Source: Epinephelus fuscoguttatus (Eukaryota; Chordata; Actinopteri; Perciformes; Serranidae). From it: a stretch of 64,000 nt of DNA. This document shows, piece by piece, positions 10,081 through 20,945 of the stretch; the first letter of the stretch is position 1, and the number at the start of each line of letters is the position of its first letter. The stretch is taken from NCBI RefSeq assembly GCF_011397635.1, contig NC_064764.1:37360777-37424776 (forward strand), given 5' to 3'. A model generated the notes under the pieces. That model saw nothing but the letters and a program-made list of their open reading frames with translations, ran no database searches and had not been told where the DNA came from. A program made the translations under genes and the position numbers.

Positions 10081-10329
10081 ATCAGTCTTTGGAGGCCTGA
10101 ACTCTAAAGGAAGGAGACCCAAAGGACAAGAGGTTGAAAATGTAACTGCAAAGCCTCTGGCTAGTTGGACGTCTGGATCCAGACATGTCTACGTGTTCAA
10201 GCTCAATCAACCTGTCAAGCTGATACTGGCTACTGCCACAGCTGGCACTGAAGGCTGAGCCCAAGTAAGCCTTCTTCCTCTGGCAGTTCTGTGCGATGCA
10301 CTTTGGTGTCTGCAATACCTGCCTGTTCT

Positions 10330-10640
10330 CATTCCGAAGATGTCAAATACCGCCACTTTGTCAATGATTCAATGTCAGACACAGATGTCAAAAGCCACCT
10401 TTTGCGATGGTATGATATGCTGCTGGGCACCATTAGTTTGTAACACAATCAGAAAGAACCTTTCACTGTATTATGATATACAGTTGGTCGGCTGGATGGC
10501 ATCTGTCACAGCAGTATGATATGCAGACGGATGGCACTTGCTGTATGATACGCTGGAGGATGGTAGAAATGCTACCATAACAAGGTAATAGAAGGAGCTT
10601 GAAAGCCCTTATGGGGTCGGTGGGACGGGTCCAACAACCC
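10330..10640. repeat. Repeat with four TATGATAYRC words
   Basis: TATGATATGC (10411), TATGATATAC (10472), TATGATATGC (10515) and TATGATACGC (10544) recur at irregular spacing, each followed within about 25 bases by a GGATGGCA/GGGCACC-like word. It resembles the internal part of a MITE, but no ends were found. Confidence 0.35.
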
Positions 10641-10762
10641 TGGACTTTCACTTGTTTTTTTGTTTATAAATCAACCTAAACACTCAAGAAGTGGTAACTG
10701 ACAATTCACTACCAAAGGCCACACCAGTAAGATAAAGATTTTGAATGATTTATTGCATATGA

Positions 10763-10880
10763 TGGATTATGGGATGAAGGGTCAAATGGATGAGGGATGA
10801 GGGATGGAGGGTTGAGGGATGAGGGATGAAGGGTTGAGGGATGAAGGGTTGAGGGATGTGGGACGAAGGGATGAGGGATG
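10763..10880. repeat. Purine-rich minisatellite
   Basis: Imperfect tandem array of GGGATGA and GGGTTGA units, about 7-8 bases each, purine-rich on the plus strand. The open frames across it on either strand (SLNPS/HPSTL repeats) are a by-product of the repeat and are not genes. Confidence 0.75.
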
Positions 10881-10890
10881 GAGGGTAGCT

Positions 10891-11999
10891 GGCGAGCACG
10901 GTGATGAATGTGTTGAGTCAAAGGCAGGAACACAGGATAGAGCCCCAAAGAGAGCTTCAAGAGTGCATGGGAGTTTGGAATCATATTGCATATGTGTGAT
11001 GTTTACTAATGACAACAGCGCCCAGGAATTTTAATGTGGTCAAGAATTTTCTGCCGATAAATGGTTACAGTGGCTCCATGCGAAGAGACAACCCAAGTAA
11101 ACAGTCGAAAGGTTGGAGGCTGGTGCTAATTGTCAGAATTTCTGGAATTAATAACGGAAGGATAAACGAATGAGAGAACGGGATAAACATGGGGCAGGAG
11201 GTTGTCCATTAATGCTTGTCTGGAACGGATATACAAGGGTCTGGGAGGAGGAAATGGTTACGACTGTTGCAAACATGGGAGAGAATCTGGTGGCCAGCGG
11301 TGGAGGCTGCATTGATTTACTTCTCAGGAGTGAGAAAGACAGAGAGTTGGAAGTATAAAGTTGTGTTAGATAAACTGGGACAAAGTGGAGGGTTGTAGAT
11401 GCTTTGGGGCAAATTCAGAGCACTGCGGGAAGTGACCAGACACAGAGGCTGCATTGATTTACTTCTCGGGGGGTGAGAATGAGAGACAGTCGGAAGTATG
11501 AGGTTGTGTTACAAAAACGATGATGCGAGAGAGTGAAAATGAGAGAGTTGAAAATATGAAGTTGCATTAGAAAAAACTGGGACTAGAGGATCGATCCGGA
11601 GTTGGAGAGTTTGTGGGGCAGGTGGAATGGAGGAGCTGGCCAACGCTTGCGGCTCTGCCTGAAAGTTTGTCTGTAGTCCGACTGCTGCAGGAATTATATG
11701 ACTCAAGAATAATCGCCTTCGGGTGGATTTTGTCTGGATCAGGAGGATTGTTCTGCAGCTCTGGATCCGTGGTGAGTTGATTAATTGATACAATAAAAAC
11801 TAGAGTTTGTATTAATTTTAGATTGAGGTAAGCCTGTGGTTACACGTGAAGTGCACATCGGTCGATGTGAGAAATGTGTCGAAGGGAAAGAGAATGCATC
11901 AGGTGTGCTTAAATACTTTTGGACAGAAATGGGATGTGTTTGAGGCGTGGTCTTTGTTCCCGAACCTAGTTATAAAACTGCATTAATAATATGATGAAA
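10891..11999. other. Intergenic, nothing recognised
   Basis: Two partly similar segments (about 11270-11360 and 11440-11500) share TGCATTGATTTACTTCTC and a following GAGA-rich stretch, so there is a local duplication. No gene or transposon end could be supported. Confidence 0.3.
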
Positions 12000-12560
12000 C
12001 AACTATATAAAAAGCCATGTCCTGCACAGTTGAAACAAGACTGGGAGCTGAAAGTTGATCTGGGGAGGCAGCTGAAGTTCCCAGAAACTCGCCACAACAT
12101 TGCTAAGGCCAGACATAGTGCTGACCTCTGAAGCCTCCAAGCAGGTCATCCTCTTGAAACTCACCATGACTTGGGAGGACCACATCGAGGAGGCCAAGGA
12201 GAGGAAGAGGGCCAAGTATACCGAGCTGGTGGAGGAATGCCGAAGCAATGGGTGGCGAGCAAGGTGTGAGCCCATCGAGGTGGGATGCAGAGGGTTCGTG
12301 GGCCAGTCCCTCTGTAGGGTCTACAAGATGCTGGGCGTCACAAGGGCCAGTAGGAGAAGAGCCATCAAGTTGGCCACTGATGCAGCAGAGGTGGCATTAA
12401 GGTGACTGTGGATCAGGAGAGTCGTGGGTGGGGTAGAGCTACCTGGACACAAGTCGGGGCTTGATCAACCCTGGCTGGGGCGCCTGGGAGAGGGTGTCTG
12501 ATTGTTGAAAGACCCAAAACACCCAGTGACCCCAGGTTATATCACTGAAGATGTGTCAAG
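12000..12560 (+). mobile_element. 3' end of an R2-group LINE with restriction-like endonuclease domain
   Basis: The plus-strand translation at 12100-12402 starts RPDIVLTSEASKQVILLKLT and ends with a basic stretch (RASRRRAIKLATDAAEVALR). PD followed about 15 residues later by the (E/K)LT-x-W segment is the layout of the PD-(D/E)xK restriction-like endonuclease found C-terminal to the reverse transcriptase in R2/HERO-type LINEs. Upstream, in another frame, DWELKVDLGRQLKFPE continues the same domain, so a frame change lies near 12095. The usual Glu before LT is Lys here. The reverse transcriptase is absent, so this is a 5'-truncated remnant. Confidence 0.55.
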
Positions 12561-13440
12561 GAGCACCAAGTTGGTGTATGTTAAAGAAAAGGATTAAACA
12601 GGCTGTTCAAGATAAATAGAGTTTGCTACTGGTTGCTGGAGCCACAGATGATAACTATATAAGACACCATGCTCCAGTGGACAGCCCAGTGTATCACAGA
12701 ATGTTGTTCTGGGACATTTACTTTGGGTGATCTGGCAAAACACATGATGCCTGAGTATTTTGATCCAACTCATTGCACTGTAGTGGCCAGGACACCACTA
12801 AGTTGCCTGGATGGACAGAGCAATTTAAGTATTTTAAAGCTCTTCTCCCTTGGATAATGAGGCTCTCTTCCGAGGTCAAAGGAATCACAAAGACACAGTG
12901 GAGAGGTCCTTCGGCAGACTCAAGGGCAGGTTTTGGTGTCTACTCAATTAGAGCCAAAGCCACATTAATGTTGCAAGCAAATTCATCTTTTCCTATTATT
13001 TTCCTAACATTTTTTAGGAACTGCATAAAAAATATTTTGATAAGAAAGAAGTGTATATGGAGGGAATGGAAAGGATGGAGAAGGTGATGATGCCACAGCA
13101 CAGTAAAATCAGAGGGTCTGGATTAGGGATTCAGGGGGAAGCAGAGAGATGGGGCCTGGATGATGAAGATCAGTAAGGTAGACAAGCTCAGGCAGATGGC
13201 CGTGGTCCTGGACAGAAGCAGAGCAGGAGACCTCAGGTGAATGGAACAGATATTAAACAGTGGCAGGGATTATGCTGACCACAGGGCAGGGCAGATAAAG
13301 GAAGTTGGTCAGGAGGACGAACAGAGGATGGGGCAAATGGATGGAGTTGCTAAAGAGGGAGCACAGAAGGAAGGGACTAAGGTGGTGAGTCTTTGGTTTC
13401 TCAGGATTATGAGGATTCATCCATCCTTTCACGTCTCCAA
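12561..13440 (+). mobile_element. Harbinger-type transposase remnant (older copy of the compound block)
   Basis: The translation at 12860-12950 contains NEALFRGQRNHKDTVERSFG followed by RLKGRF, the C-terminal core of PIF/Harbinger (HARBI1-like) DDE transposases (VERxFGxLKxRF). Upstream is a segment read as ALLPW. Multiple frame changes are present. The stretch from 12840 to 13440 is a diverged relative of the block found at 21790-22400, 31990-32600 and 49020-49600. Confidence 0.5.
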
Positions 13441-14217
13441 GATTTAACCAATTAAAGGTCTCATTGGAACCCTCACCACCCCCCAGTTTGTTGATGGAGA
13501 GACCATCTTTACTGTCATGTGCCTTCTGGGGATTTATTCCTAGGATGGGGACTCTAAAACCTGGTCACTGGGAAGGGTTACAAACCTGATTATATTCTGG
13601 ATTAGTTCTTGAGTGATGACTTCCATCGCAGTTATCCTAACCATCCTGTATTTCTCACTGACAGGTCTCATGAGAGATGAAGAGACACAAGTATGGATAT
13701 GCAAACAGATGTTTAAGGGCGTTTCTACATTTATTTATGGCTAACTGTGGGTGTGGAAATGAGGGTTCTACACATGGGCCGAGCACCACAATGATCAACA
13801 TTTATAAAACAGAATCAGGTCCAATCAAGGTTTTAATAATCTGATGAAAAAAAGGGTATGCATATTTTATTTTTGTTGTACTTGTGCAATGACAATAAAG
13901 ATCAAACTATAAAGTCTTCATATGGAATATGGTGGATTTGTAATTGAATTGTAAAATGACCACAAAATAGTCAGGGCATAAGGTGACATTTTTCATCACT
14001 ATCACACCACTACTAACACCTTCTTGGCTAAATTATTGGAACTTGTCATATACTTGTATTGTCTGACAGTTCTTTAAATAATGCAGCCAGGCTAAAAATG
14101 TTGAAGAAACATATACATATGGGTTGACTTCACGCCACTGGCAATGAGAAGATTTTATATTTGGCGCTGAGATTTTGCTGGTCATTTTCATGACAAGTGT
14201 TGCATGTGTGGGTGCTC
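13441..14217. other. Intergenic, nothing recognised
   Basis: No domain, RNA gene or repeat boundary seen on either strand. An AATAAAGATC word at 13893 follows a pyrimidine-rich tract but has no gene before it. Confidence 0.3.
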
Positions 14218-14232
14218 ATATTACTGTGCTTT

Positions 14233-14427
14233 TTTTTTTTTTTTTTTTTGTAAAGATATTTTTTGGGCCATTTTGCCTTTAATGGACAGGACAGGTAAGT
14301 GTGAAGGGGAGAGAGAGAGAGGATGACATGCAGCAAAAGGCCACAGGCTGGATTCGAACCCGGGCCGCTGCGGCAACAGCCTTGTACATGGGGCGCCTGC
14401 TCTATCCACTAAGCCAACAACGCCCCA
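14233..14427 (-). mobile_element. tRNA-derived SINE, copy 1
   Basis: On the minus strand it starts TGGGGCGTTGTTGGCTTAG (A-box region, GGCTTAGTGGAT), then the B box GGTTCGAATCC, a (CT)n stretch, and ends ATCTTTAC plus an A tail (14233-14250). A 15-bp target duplication, ATATTACTGTGCTTT, flanks it at 14218-14232 and 14428-14442. Intact polymerase III promoter boxes; no coding. Confidence 0.9.
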
Positions 14428-14442
14428 ATATTACTGTGCTTT

Positions 14443-15534
14443 AAATCCTTTATCAGCCTGAGGGCAGACACAGATCAAAGAGTTGAGCCGTTTTGGCCAT
14501 GTTTGGCTGAAGAATATCAAATATAACATACATACTGTGTATATTCATTAGACTTCTAAAGATTTATTAAAAGTCTTCTACCACTTATTGGATATTTATT
14601 CCAAATCCTCAGATTATCAAATTAGCTTGCATCAGGCTGTCAGACTCTCTGTTTCCTTCAGTGTCATGGCTCTTCTGTAGGCCAGTGGTTTCCATGGTGT
14701 GTCTGTTTCCATGTTTGTGTTTTCTGCAGCTTCACAGTGCAGATGAACCTCACAGGGGACCATACATACATGCTAATGTAATCATTATTTTAATTTTGTT
14801 TTGTTTCAGATGGCACAAATTTACAATAACAACCTGTTCATTAACAAAATCTGCTCATGTAAATGAACATGTTACTGGGATGATTTTGATGTATTTCTAA
14901 ACAAAAACAGAATAAAGGAAAACATAAGGATTTCATCAACACAGGAATATGTTCTTGTGTTAAACGCTGTTAAAACTTCACAAATTAACCCATAAAAAAG
15001 AGCATTTTATAATGTTAACATAATTAATACTTAAAATAGCCATCTTCAATTTATAACCATGAACCATAAACTCATTTAATAAACCCAACCATAAACTCAT
15101 TTAAGAAACCCAGAGACATTAATACACTAAATCACTATAAATGGCATATATGCTTGTGAGACAGTGCTTTTGTGGTGTAATTCATTCAAGAACCAGTCTC
15201 TGTTTTTCCACCATATAAAGTTTTGCTTGATTTGCATATATCCTTCAGTGTAAATTAAAAAAAAAAATTGTGTACGAACTAATCATGGTTTCTAAGCTTT
15301 CAGACAATGTCAGAAAACATTATTTAGGTGAAACAGTTTAAATGACAGAAATTGCCATCTGAAGAGGAAACCTTGATCACTTGATTAGCAAAAAGGGGTG
15401 ATTTTAATAACAGTAAATTGATGAGTGATGACAAATTAAAGTTGGCAATATTCTTTTCTGTGCATTCATCGTAGAGATGATTTAAAACCTACGTAAATTA
15501 TCCTCAATTCTGAAATTACATAAGTGTTAATACA
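14443..15534. other. 3' region of OR copy B, nothing recognised
   Basis: AT-rich, with two direct copies of ACCATAAACTCATTTAA near 15063-15105. Unlike the other array units, this OR is not preceded by the shared 3' flank (6946-type sequence). Confidence 0.35.
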
Positions 15535-16461
15535 TCAGACAATTTTGGCTTGAAAGAACAACGTCTTGAGGTGTTTAGAAATTTCTTTCATCTTTAGCCC
15601 ATACATGATTGGATTAAAAAGAGGGTGATACATTATGATTTGGAGAGACATTATCAACCTTACAGTTTTGGAAAAGTCAGATTCCATCTGAGCCCTAATG
15701 ACATCATATGCACACAGACAGGAGAAGTTGATTAAAACTATCAGATGAGGTAAACATGTCTGTGCAGCTTTCTGTCTGACTGCTTGACTACTTCGATAGG
15801 TTATTAGAAGTATTCGGGTGTATGTAAAAAGGATGAAAAGCACAGGGACAAGTGCAATATTAAGCAAAATTACCATATCATGTATAATTTGTACTCTTGA
15901 GATCACACACTGAAGTTTATAAACTGTGTTGTTACAAAAAACTCCTTGTAAAATAAAGCCACAGATTTTTTTATTGGCACTCAAACCAGCTGGCACTGCA
16001 ACCTGGCAAGCAGGCAGAACCCAAGCTAAAACCAGGAAAATACTGACAGTTGTTTTGGTCATGATAGTTGGATATTTCAGAGGTTTACATATTGAAACAT
16101 ACCTGTCATAAGACATGGCTGCCAACAGTAAGAACTCTGAACCACCTAAAGAGTAAAACATGTGAAACTGAAAGAGACACGCAGAATATGATATGATCTG
16201 TTTTTCAGATAAAAAGTCAATCAAAAGCTTTGGGTAGACAGCAGTGCTGAAAAGGACAGAGTTCATTAACAAAGCTGCAATGAATATGTACATAGGCTCA
16301 TGAAGGTTTTTGTGAACCCAGATAAGGTACACAATAGTGGAATTACTGCATATTATTAGAACATATACTATGAACATAGTCACAAAATAAACATATCTGT
16401 ACCTGTCCACTTCGACATGCCCACCAAGAGTTATATATGTTACATTGAATTGATCATCCAT
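15535..16461 (-). CDS. Odorant receptor, array copy B
   Basis: 308 residues, intact, ending FFQAKIV with a TGA stop. Same architecture as copy A: NVT glycosylation site at 6-8, MSYDRYVSIC at the TM3 end (Ala changed to Ser in the MAYDRY motif), KAAQTCLPH before TM6 and NPIMYG in TM7. It is the most diverged of the five minus-strand array copies; for example, the IC3/TM6-TM7 segment reads YRSSQAVRQ and MESDFSKTVRLIMSLQII, which resembles the plus-strand OR at 61728 more than its neighbours. The open frame extends 35 codons upstream, but a 93-nt 5'UTR intron (16478-16570) is predicted there, so the start is at 16461. Confidence 0.95.
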   Translation of the reverse strand: MDDQFNVTYITLGGHVEVDRYRYVYFVTMFIVYVLIICSNSTIVYLIWVHKNLHEPMYIFIAALLMNSVLFSTAVYPKLLIDFLSEKQIISYSACLFQFHMFYSLGGSEFLLLAAMSYDRYVSICKPLKYPTIMTKTTVSIFLVLAWVLPACQVAVPAGLSANKKICGFILQGVFCNNTVYKLQCVISRVQIIHDMVILLNIALVPVLFILFTYTRILLITYRSSQAVRQKAAQTCLPHLIVLINFSCLCAYDVIRAQMESDFSKTVRLIMSLQIIMYHPLFNPIMYGLKMKEISKHLKTLFFQAKIV

Positions 16462-16570
16462 TAAGCTTGTTAAACAACTCAACAGACAGATTATACACAA
16501 GGAAATAGCTGTGAAAAGAGCCGTCACTGAATAAAAATGTAACCTTGACTGGAGAGTCTTTTTCATTTAC

Positions 16571-16745
16571 CTGACCTGAAAACACACTTAGAGAGTATTC
16601 ATCTACAGAATTCACAGAGTGAAGTGTTTGCATCTGTGGAATGTTCATTTTTAAAAGATTGTTTAACCCTCTACGGATCTCATTAAAACTCTTCAGCAAG
16701 ACCAACTTACTTGTAAACAACTTCATCAAACTCTGGAGGCCTGAA
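16571..16745 (-). promoter_or_regulatory. Conserved OR upstream block, candidate 5'UTR exon (copy B)
   Basis: Minus strand: donor GGTCAG|GTAAAT at 16571/16570, acceptor AG at 16478-16479. The block includes AATGAACATTCCACAGAT and GAGATCCGTAGAGGGTTAA-like words shared with the other copies. Confidence 0.5.
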
Positions 16746-16827
16746 CTCTAGAGGAAGGAGACCTAGAGGTGGAAAACGAAATTGCAAAGCCTCTGCTTAA
16801 TTAGTCAAATGTTTGGCAGGACAATAT

Positions 16828-17471
16828 GGCCATGTTTACATGAAAACAATCCGCTGAAAACGGAATTGTTTCTCATTTTCATTTTGAAATAAGTTCCGCG
16901 TTCAGACGACAATGTTTTGATAATTGCTGTGCACACGGATCTGCAAAAATGACCAAAAACGCTGCAGTATACATGCCAGGCCAGTAGTTGGCGGTCTGAC
17001 CTCACAATGAAACAATACCCGCCTGTGCACATGCGCTTCCCTCTACAGAGCGGTGATGTATAAACAAACAAAATGGCAACTGCACAAACATTTGTCTGGA
17101 TGGACGACGAGATGGAGTTGCTACGGTAAATCTACACTTTGCTGGAGAAGCGTTGATAAATTCAGCAGGGTGAGCAGCACAAACAGAGCTCGGGAGTCCG
17201 CCATTGTTGTGATGGTCGACTTTCTCGCGCACGCCTAGTGACTGGAACCGTAATGCGCGTGTGTGAAAAGTCTTCGTTTTCAGAGGAACTGCATATTGCA
17301 AGTTTACATAACAACGGAGATGGTGCTGTTTCCAAAAAATGCACTCTGGAACCTGTTTTCAAAACATTGTGTTTACAGGCACCCAAAACGCTGCTGTCAT
17401 GTAAACGATCAGCCACAACGGAACTAAAGTTCACCGTTTTCAGTTGAAATCATTGTCGTATAAACAGGACC
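16828..17471. mobile_element. Harbinger-like nonautonomous element, copy 1
   Basis: Ends GGCCATGTTTAC... and ...GTATAAACAGGACC form an imperfect ~35-bp inverted repeat (core GGYCCTGTTTA). Flanked by TAT at 16825-16827 and 17472-17474. Excision in silico gives a sequence of the same length as the paralogous site at 30376-30395. Internally, at 17071-17124, the plus strand reads MATAQTFVWMDDEMELLR, a likely vestige of a Myb/SANT-like or accessory transposon protein, interrupted directly afterwards. Confidence 0.75.
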
Positions 17472-18347
17472 TATATGTGCTTCAGGAGACCCAAAGCTGG
17501 GAAAAGGACATTGACCTCAGCGGGGGTTACAACAACAGAGCAGAAAATTAAAGTCACCAAATGGTGAAATGGTCTTGTAAAAGTGTATGAGAGGGGATTA
17601 CTTAAAATGCAATTATTTCTTAAATTATTTTCTAAATGCTTCAAAAACAGGAGCTCTGCATTTGTGTAAATTATATTTTGCTGGCAGAATAAATTTGTTT
17701 TACAAGATATTCAACATGTCAGTATTTGTGGACATGTTCCCAGTTTCAGGCCCTGTTTAGACGATAACGGTTTCTCTAAAAACGGAAAAGTCTGTCCTTT
17801 GCGTTTTAAAAAAGTTCTGCGTTTATATGACGACGTTATTGAAACGATCTCTGTTCATACAGAGCCGCAAAATCTACTGGAAATGTTGTAGTATGCACAC
17901 CAGGCCAATGGGTGGCAGCGTAAATTTGCAAAGCAACACCACGGCATGATGCCATGCGCCTGCGCTGAAGCGCCTTCCTCTACAACACGGTGATTACAAA
18001 CCAAAACAAACAAGACACAATGGCGAAAGCATGCACAGATAACTTTGTCTGGATGGATGACGAGGTGGAGTTGCTACAGTAACAGATCTACACTTCACTT
18101 GAAATCAACAGGGTGAGCAGCATAAACAGAGCTCGGCATTGTTGTTCTGACGGTCGGCTTGCCTAGTGACTGGAACCGTAATGCGCATGTGCGAAAAGTC
18201 TCCGTTTTCAGAGGAACTGCATGTTGTACTCTGGAACCCATTTTCGAATCGCTGCGTTTTCAGGCACCCAAAACACCACTGTCGTGTAAACGATCGGCCA
18301 ACGTGCAACTAAAGTTTACCATTTTCAGTTGAAATCGTTGTCGTATA

Positions 18348-20535
18348 TGGGTCAATGACGTAGAAGGATTTTCAACAGGCCAATTTCAAAATAGAAAAAA
18401 TAAGAATATCTCATGCAATTGTTCAAACATGAAGAATGTTTTGTACCCATAAATTCATATGAATTTAAATAAAACAAACATTTAATCAAACATTTCATAA
18501 ACACGTTTTTAATAAAACAAATAGGCTATTTAATCAAACATTTCATGAACACTTTAATAAAACAAACATTTAGTCAAACATTTAATCAAGCTTAACAAAC
18601 ATTTAAGCAAACTTAAGTTACTTTTAATCAAATCTAATCATCAAGCTGATGATTTGGAATGTCCGCGTGAATGTCCCCCTTTGCTTAAATTTTTCACTTA
18701 GGCCTACTCTTTGTCTTGCCCTTAACCTCTCCTCATTCTTTCTGAACTTATCTTTTTCTTTCTTCATCTCTGCTAGCTGGTTCCTCAGAAGTAAGACCTG
18801 CTTTTTCAGCTGACACTTCTCTTCCTGCAGTTTTTTGCAACGCGTCTCAGCTGAAGATTGTATTGTATGATTGTATTGTTGTAAGATTGTATTCCTTCTC
18901 TGATCTCTGTCTGGTGTGGAGGACACTGGTGGAATAAAATCCTCATTCAGAGCTATGGGGTCTACCACAGCTTGACCTGCATTTTCTGGCTGCTCTTGTG
19001 GCTGCTCTTGTGCTACATTTACATCAACCAGAACTGCTGGGATGTCCTCCATAGATGGTGGTGTGATGTCTAAGACAGCATTTGCCATCGTTTTCCTTTC
19101 TCTGTGGCACAGGATGCAGCCTTCCATTTCTCTTTTTCTTTTTCTCTCTCTCTGGCAGCTCACTTGACTTCACATATAGAATCTTTGCCTGTTGTTTTCT
19201 TCTCTGGTAGCTGAAAAAGTAACATGATAGCATCATGCCATTTGGTGCTGGAGTCAGTTTTATTTTGGACTAATGATGACAGCAGATGAACATGTTAACA
19301 AAAAATGAATTTATCTCAGGAAATTAAACACACAAGGGCAATTTACACTTCATGTTGCTTTATTTATAGTTTTCATTTGTCAGATACCTTTGTCTTCTCC
19401 TTGAAAGGTACTCTGCTCTTGCTGCAGGGTCAGAATTAATACAGTTTTGACTTTGCTTGACAGCGGCATCTGGTAAAAATAGATTAAAAGTTATAAATAA
19501 GTAATAAATTAGTAATAAATGTATAATTACCAAAGTTAGATTACATGCTCTAAATTATTATTTTTTCATTTTTCTCGTATTGTACACAAATTAAGCAAAC
19601 CATTGTTTCTGAAATACCAGGAAAAAAATACTCAATTTGCAAAAAAATATTACAAATAGCACCAAAATAAAGTATATTACTTATAGAAATCATCAATTGA
19701 ATATAAAAGCACATAAATGGCCAATTTAGGACATACATCTATCATGGAAAGCTCTCGGCAATGGTTGCACCACATGACGTTTGGTCGCCCCACATGACAT
19801 TTTCAAGTTAAATCAAAGTTAAGAGGCTAAGAATTAGCCACCTAAACAAAACAAGCTAGCTACCCACAAAAGGTTACTGTTTAATTTATAATCAAAATCT
19901 GTATTTGTAGAAAAAACGTAATATTCATTGTTTTTTTAAGGTCATACCGCATGATGTCCAAATATGGAAACTACATACCAACTGTTAAAAGGGTCCTTTT
20001 TTCCAAAGTTGCGAGAGAGTAACAAACCTGTTAGCTGCTCCCATTGGTCCTTGACCATCTTGTGTATGATGCAACTTCCTGTCCTTGAACATATTTCAAA
20101 AATAGAAGTGCCAAAGTGGTAATTTCTTGATGGTCGCACCGCATGATATTTCATAAAATGGGCATCATCGGACAAAGTTTGCATGAATATTATGATGGAA
20201 ATAGAAAGAGAAATACTTTGAAATTTTATGCAGGACTACAAAACACTTAGGAAATCATGCCAAATAGGGCAGAAAATAAATTTGAATAGATTGAGAGTAA
20301 TTTTAAAGATGTTTTTGAAATAGCAGTTGTGACTGGACAGTCGCACCACATGATATTTTGACACTTTAAATAACAGAATAAATTACAGATAAGTGATGTT
20401 TTTTTGAAAATTCAAAGTGAGTGCATATATAGGAGAGGTACTACATATATGGTATTTTTTTTATGCATTTAAACCTTTTTTTAACTGAAATAAATGCAGC
20501 TGGACAGAAAATTTAGGCGTCATGTCATTAACCCA
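18348..20535. mobile_element. 2.2-kb element with TA target duplication and subterminal direct repeats
   Basis: Ends TGGGTCAATGAC and GTCATTAACCCA form a 12-bp inverted repeat with one mismatch. TA is duplicated at 18346-18347 and 20536-20537; joining across it restores the GTATAAACAGG end of the host MITE. The right third has five direct copies of a ~20-bp motif of the type GGTCGCACCGCATGATATTT: 19763, 19783, 19940, 20132 and 20338. Such arrays are often transposase-binding sites. A basic/coiled-coil protein frame lies on the minus strand. No catalytic domain is seen, so it is either nonautonomous or of a superfamily I do not recognise. Confidence 0.7.
18624..19163 (-). CDS. Basic coiled-coil protein inside the TA element
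   Basis: An open frame of 179 residues: N-terminal basic part, an acidic/Gln-rich middle (TPPSMEDIPAVLVDVNV, QEQPQEQPENAG), then a heptad-like coiled coil (residues about 105-155, KKLQEEKCQLKKQVLLLRNQ onward) and a basic tail. The true start may be a later Met (MANAVLD, residue 26), or the protein may be spliced. A possible upstream exon near 19390-19475 (minus) reads SDPAARAEYLSRRRQR before a GTATCT donor, and another near 19150-19215 follows a TTTTTCAG acceptor. It resembles, from memory only, short Lys/Arg-rich proteins repeated in fish genomes. No enzymatic motif is seen and the function is unknown. Confidence 0.4.
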   Translation of the reverse strand: MSCQRERKRKREMEGCILCHRERKTMANAVLDITPPSMEDIPAVLVDVNVAQEQPQEQPENAGQAVVDPIALNEDFIPPVSSTPDRDQRRNTILQQYNHTIQSSAETRCKKLQEEKCQLKKQVLLLRNQLAEMKKEKDKFRKNEERLRARQRVGLSEKFKQRGTFTRTFQIISLMIRFD

Positions 20536-20735
20536 TAAACAGGACCTCAGACACCTCATGCAAGTCATGTGATCAGCTACCTCAGTACACAAACAACTAT
20601 TACTAACACTATAAAAAAATCCCAATTGACTTATCATGGAACAATTTGGCTTCGGTTTATTAATAATTGCTCGATTATTCAATCATATTATTATTACAAC
20701 TCCAAAAATGTGTTGCTTGTATAAAGTGTTTTCTT

Positions 20736-20930
20736 TCTTTCTTTCTTTCTTTCTTTTTTTAAAGATATTTTTATGGGCATTTTTTGCCTTTAATTGATAG
20801 GATGGTGAAGTGTGAAAGGGGGAGAGAGAGAGGGAGAGACATGCAGCCAAGGGCCACAGGCTGGAGTCGAACCCAGGCCGCTGCGGCAACAGCCTTGTAC
20901 ATGGCTGTACCACTAAGCCACCGATGCCCC
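20736..20930 (-). mobile_element. tRNA-derived SINE, copy 2
   Basis: Same family and orientation as 14233-14427. TSD ATAAAGTGTTTTCTT at 20721-20735 and 20931-20945. The tail has become a (TTTC)n microsatellite (20731-20755). B box GGTTCGACTCC is intact; the A-box region is shortened. Confidence 0.88.
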
Positions 20931-20945
20931 ATAAAGTGTTTTCTT

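Larger units (their letters stand above)
17749..20546. mobile_element. Harbinger-like nonautonomous element, copy 2 (host of a nested element)
   Basis: Same family as 16828-17471: left end GGCCCTGTTTAGACG, right end TAAACAGGACC, TCA duplicated at 17746-17748 and 20547-20549. The empty paralogous site at 30660 reads CAGTCTCAGACACC. A 2188-bp element is inserted 9-11 bp inside its right end. The vestigial protein start reads FVWMDDEVELLQ at about 18032-18078. Confidence 0.8.

Noticed and set aside
10709-11034. Open frames on both strands across the GGGATGA repeat
   Set aside because: They arise from the repeat unit length and encode only repetitive Pro/Ser/His or Arg/Asp strings.
12003-12275. 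Minus-strand frame opposite the LINE endonuclease
   Set aside because: The plus strand carries the conserved domain; the minus frame is a shadow.
14343-14427. Possible tRNA gene
   Set aside because: Anticodon-arm structure is poor, and the segment is the head of a SINE with tail and target duplication.
16462-16566. 35-codon N-terminal extension of OR copy B (and 13-codon extensions of A, C, D, E)
   Set aside because: All copies align from the MDD methionine, as does MEKLN of the plus-strand OR, and a splice acceptor is predicted just upstream. The extension is read as intron/UTR.
19763-20359. CRISPR-like spaced repeats
   Set aside because: Spacing is irregular, the genome is eukaryotic and no cas genes exist; better explained as subterminal transposon motifs.
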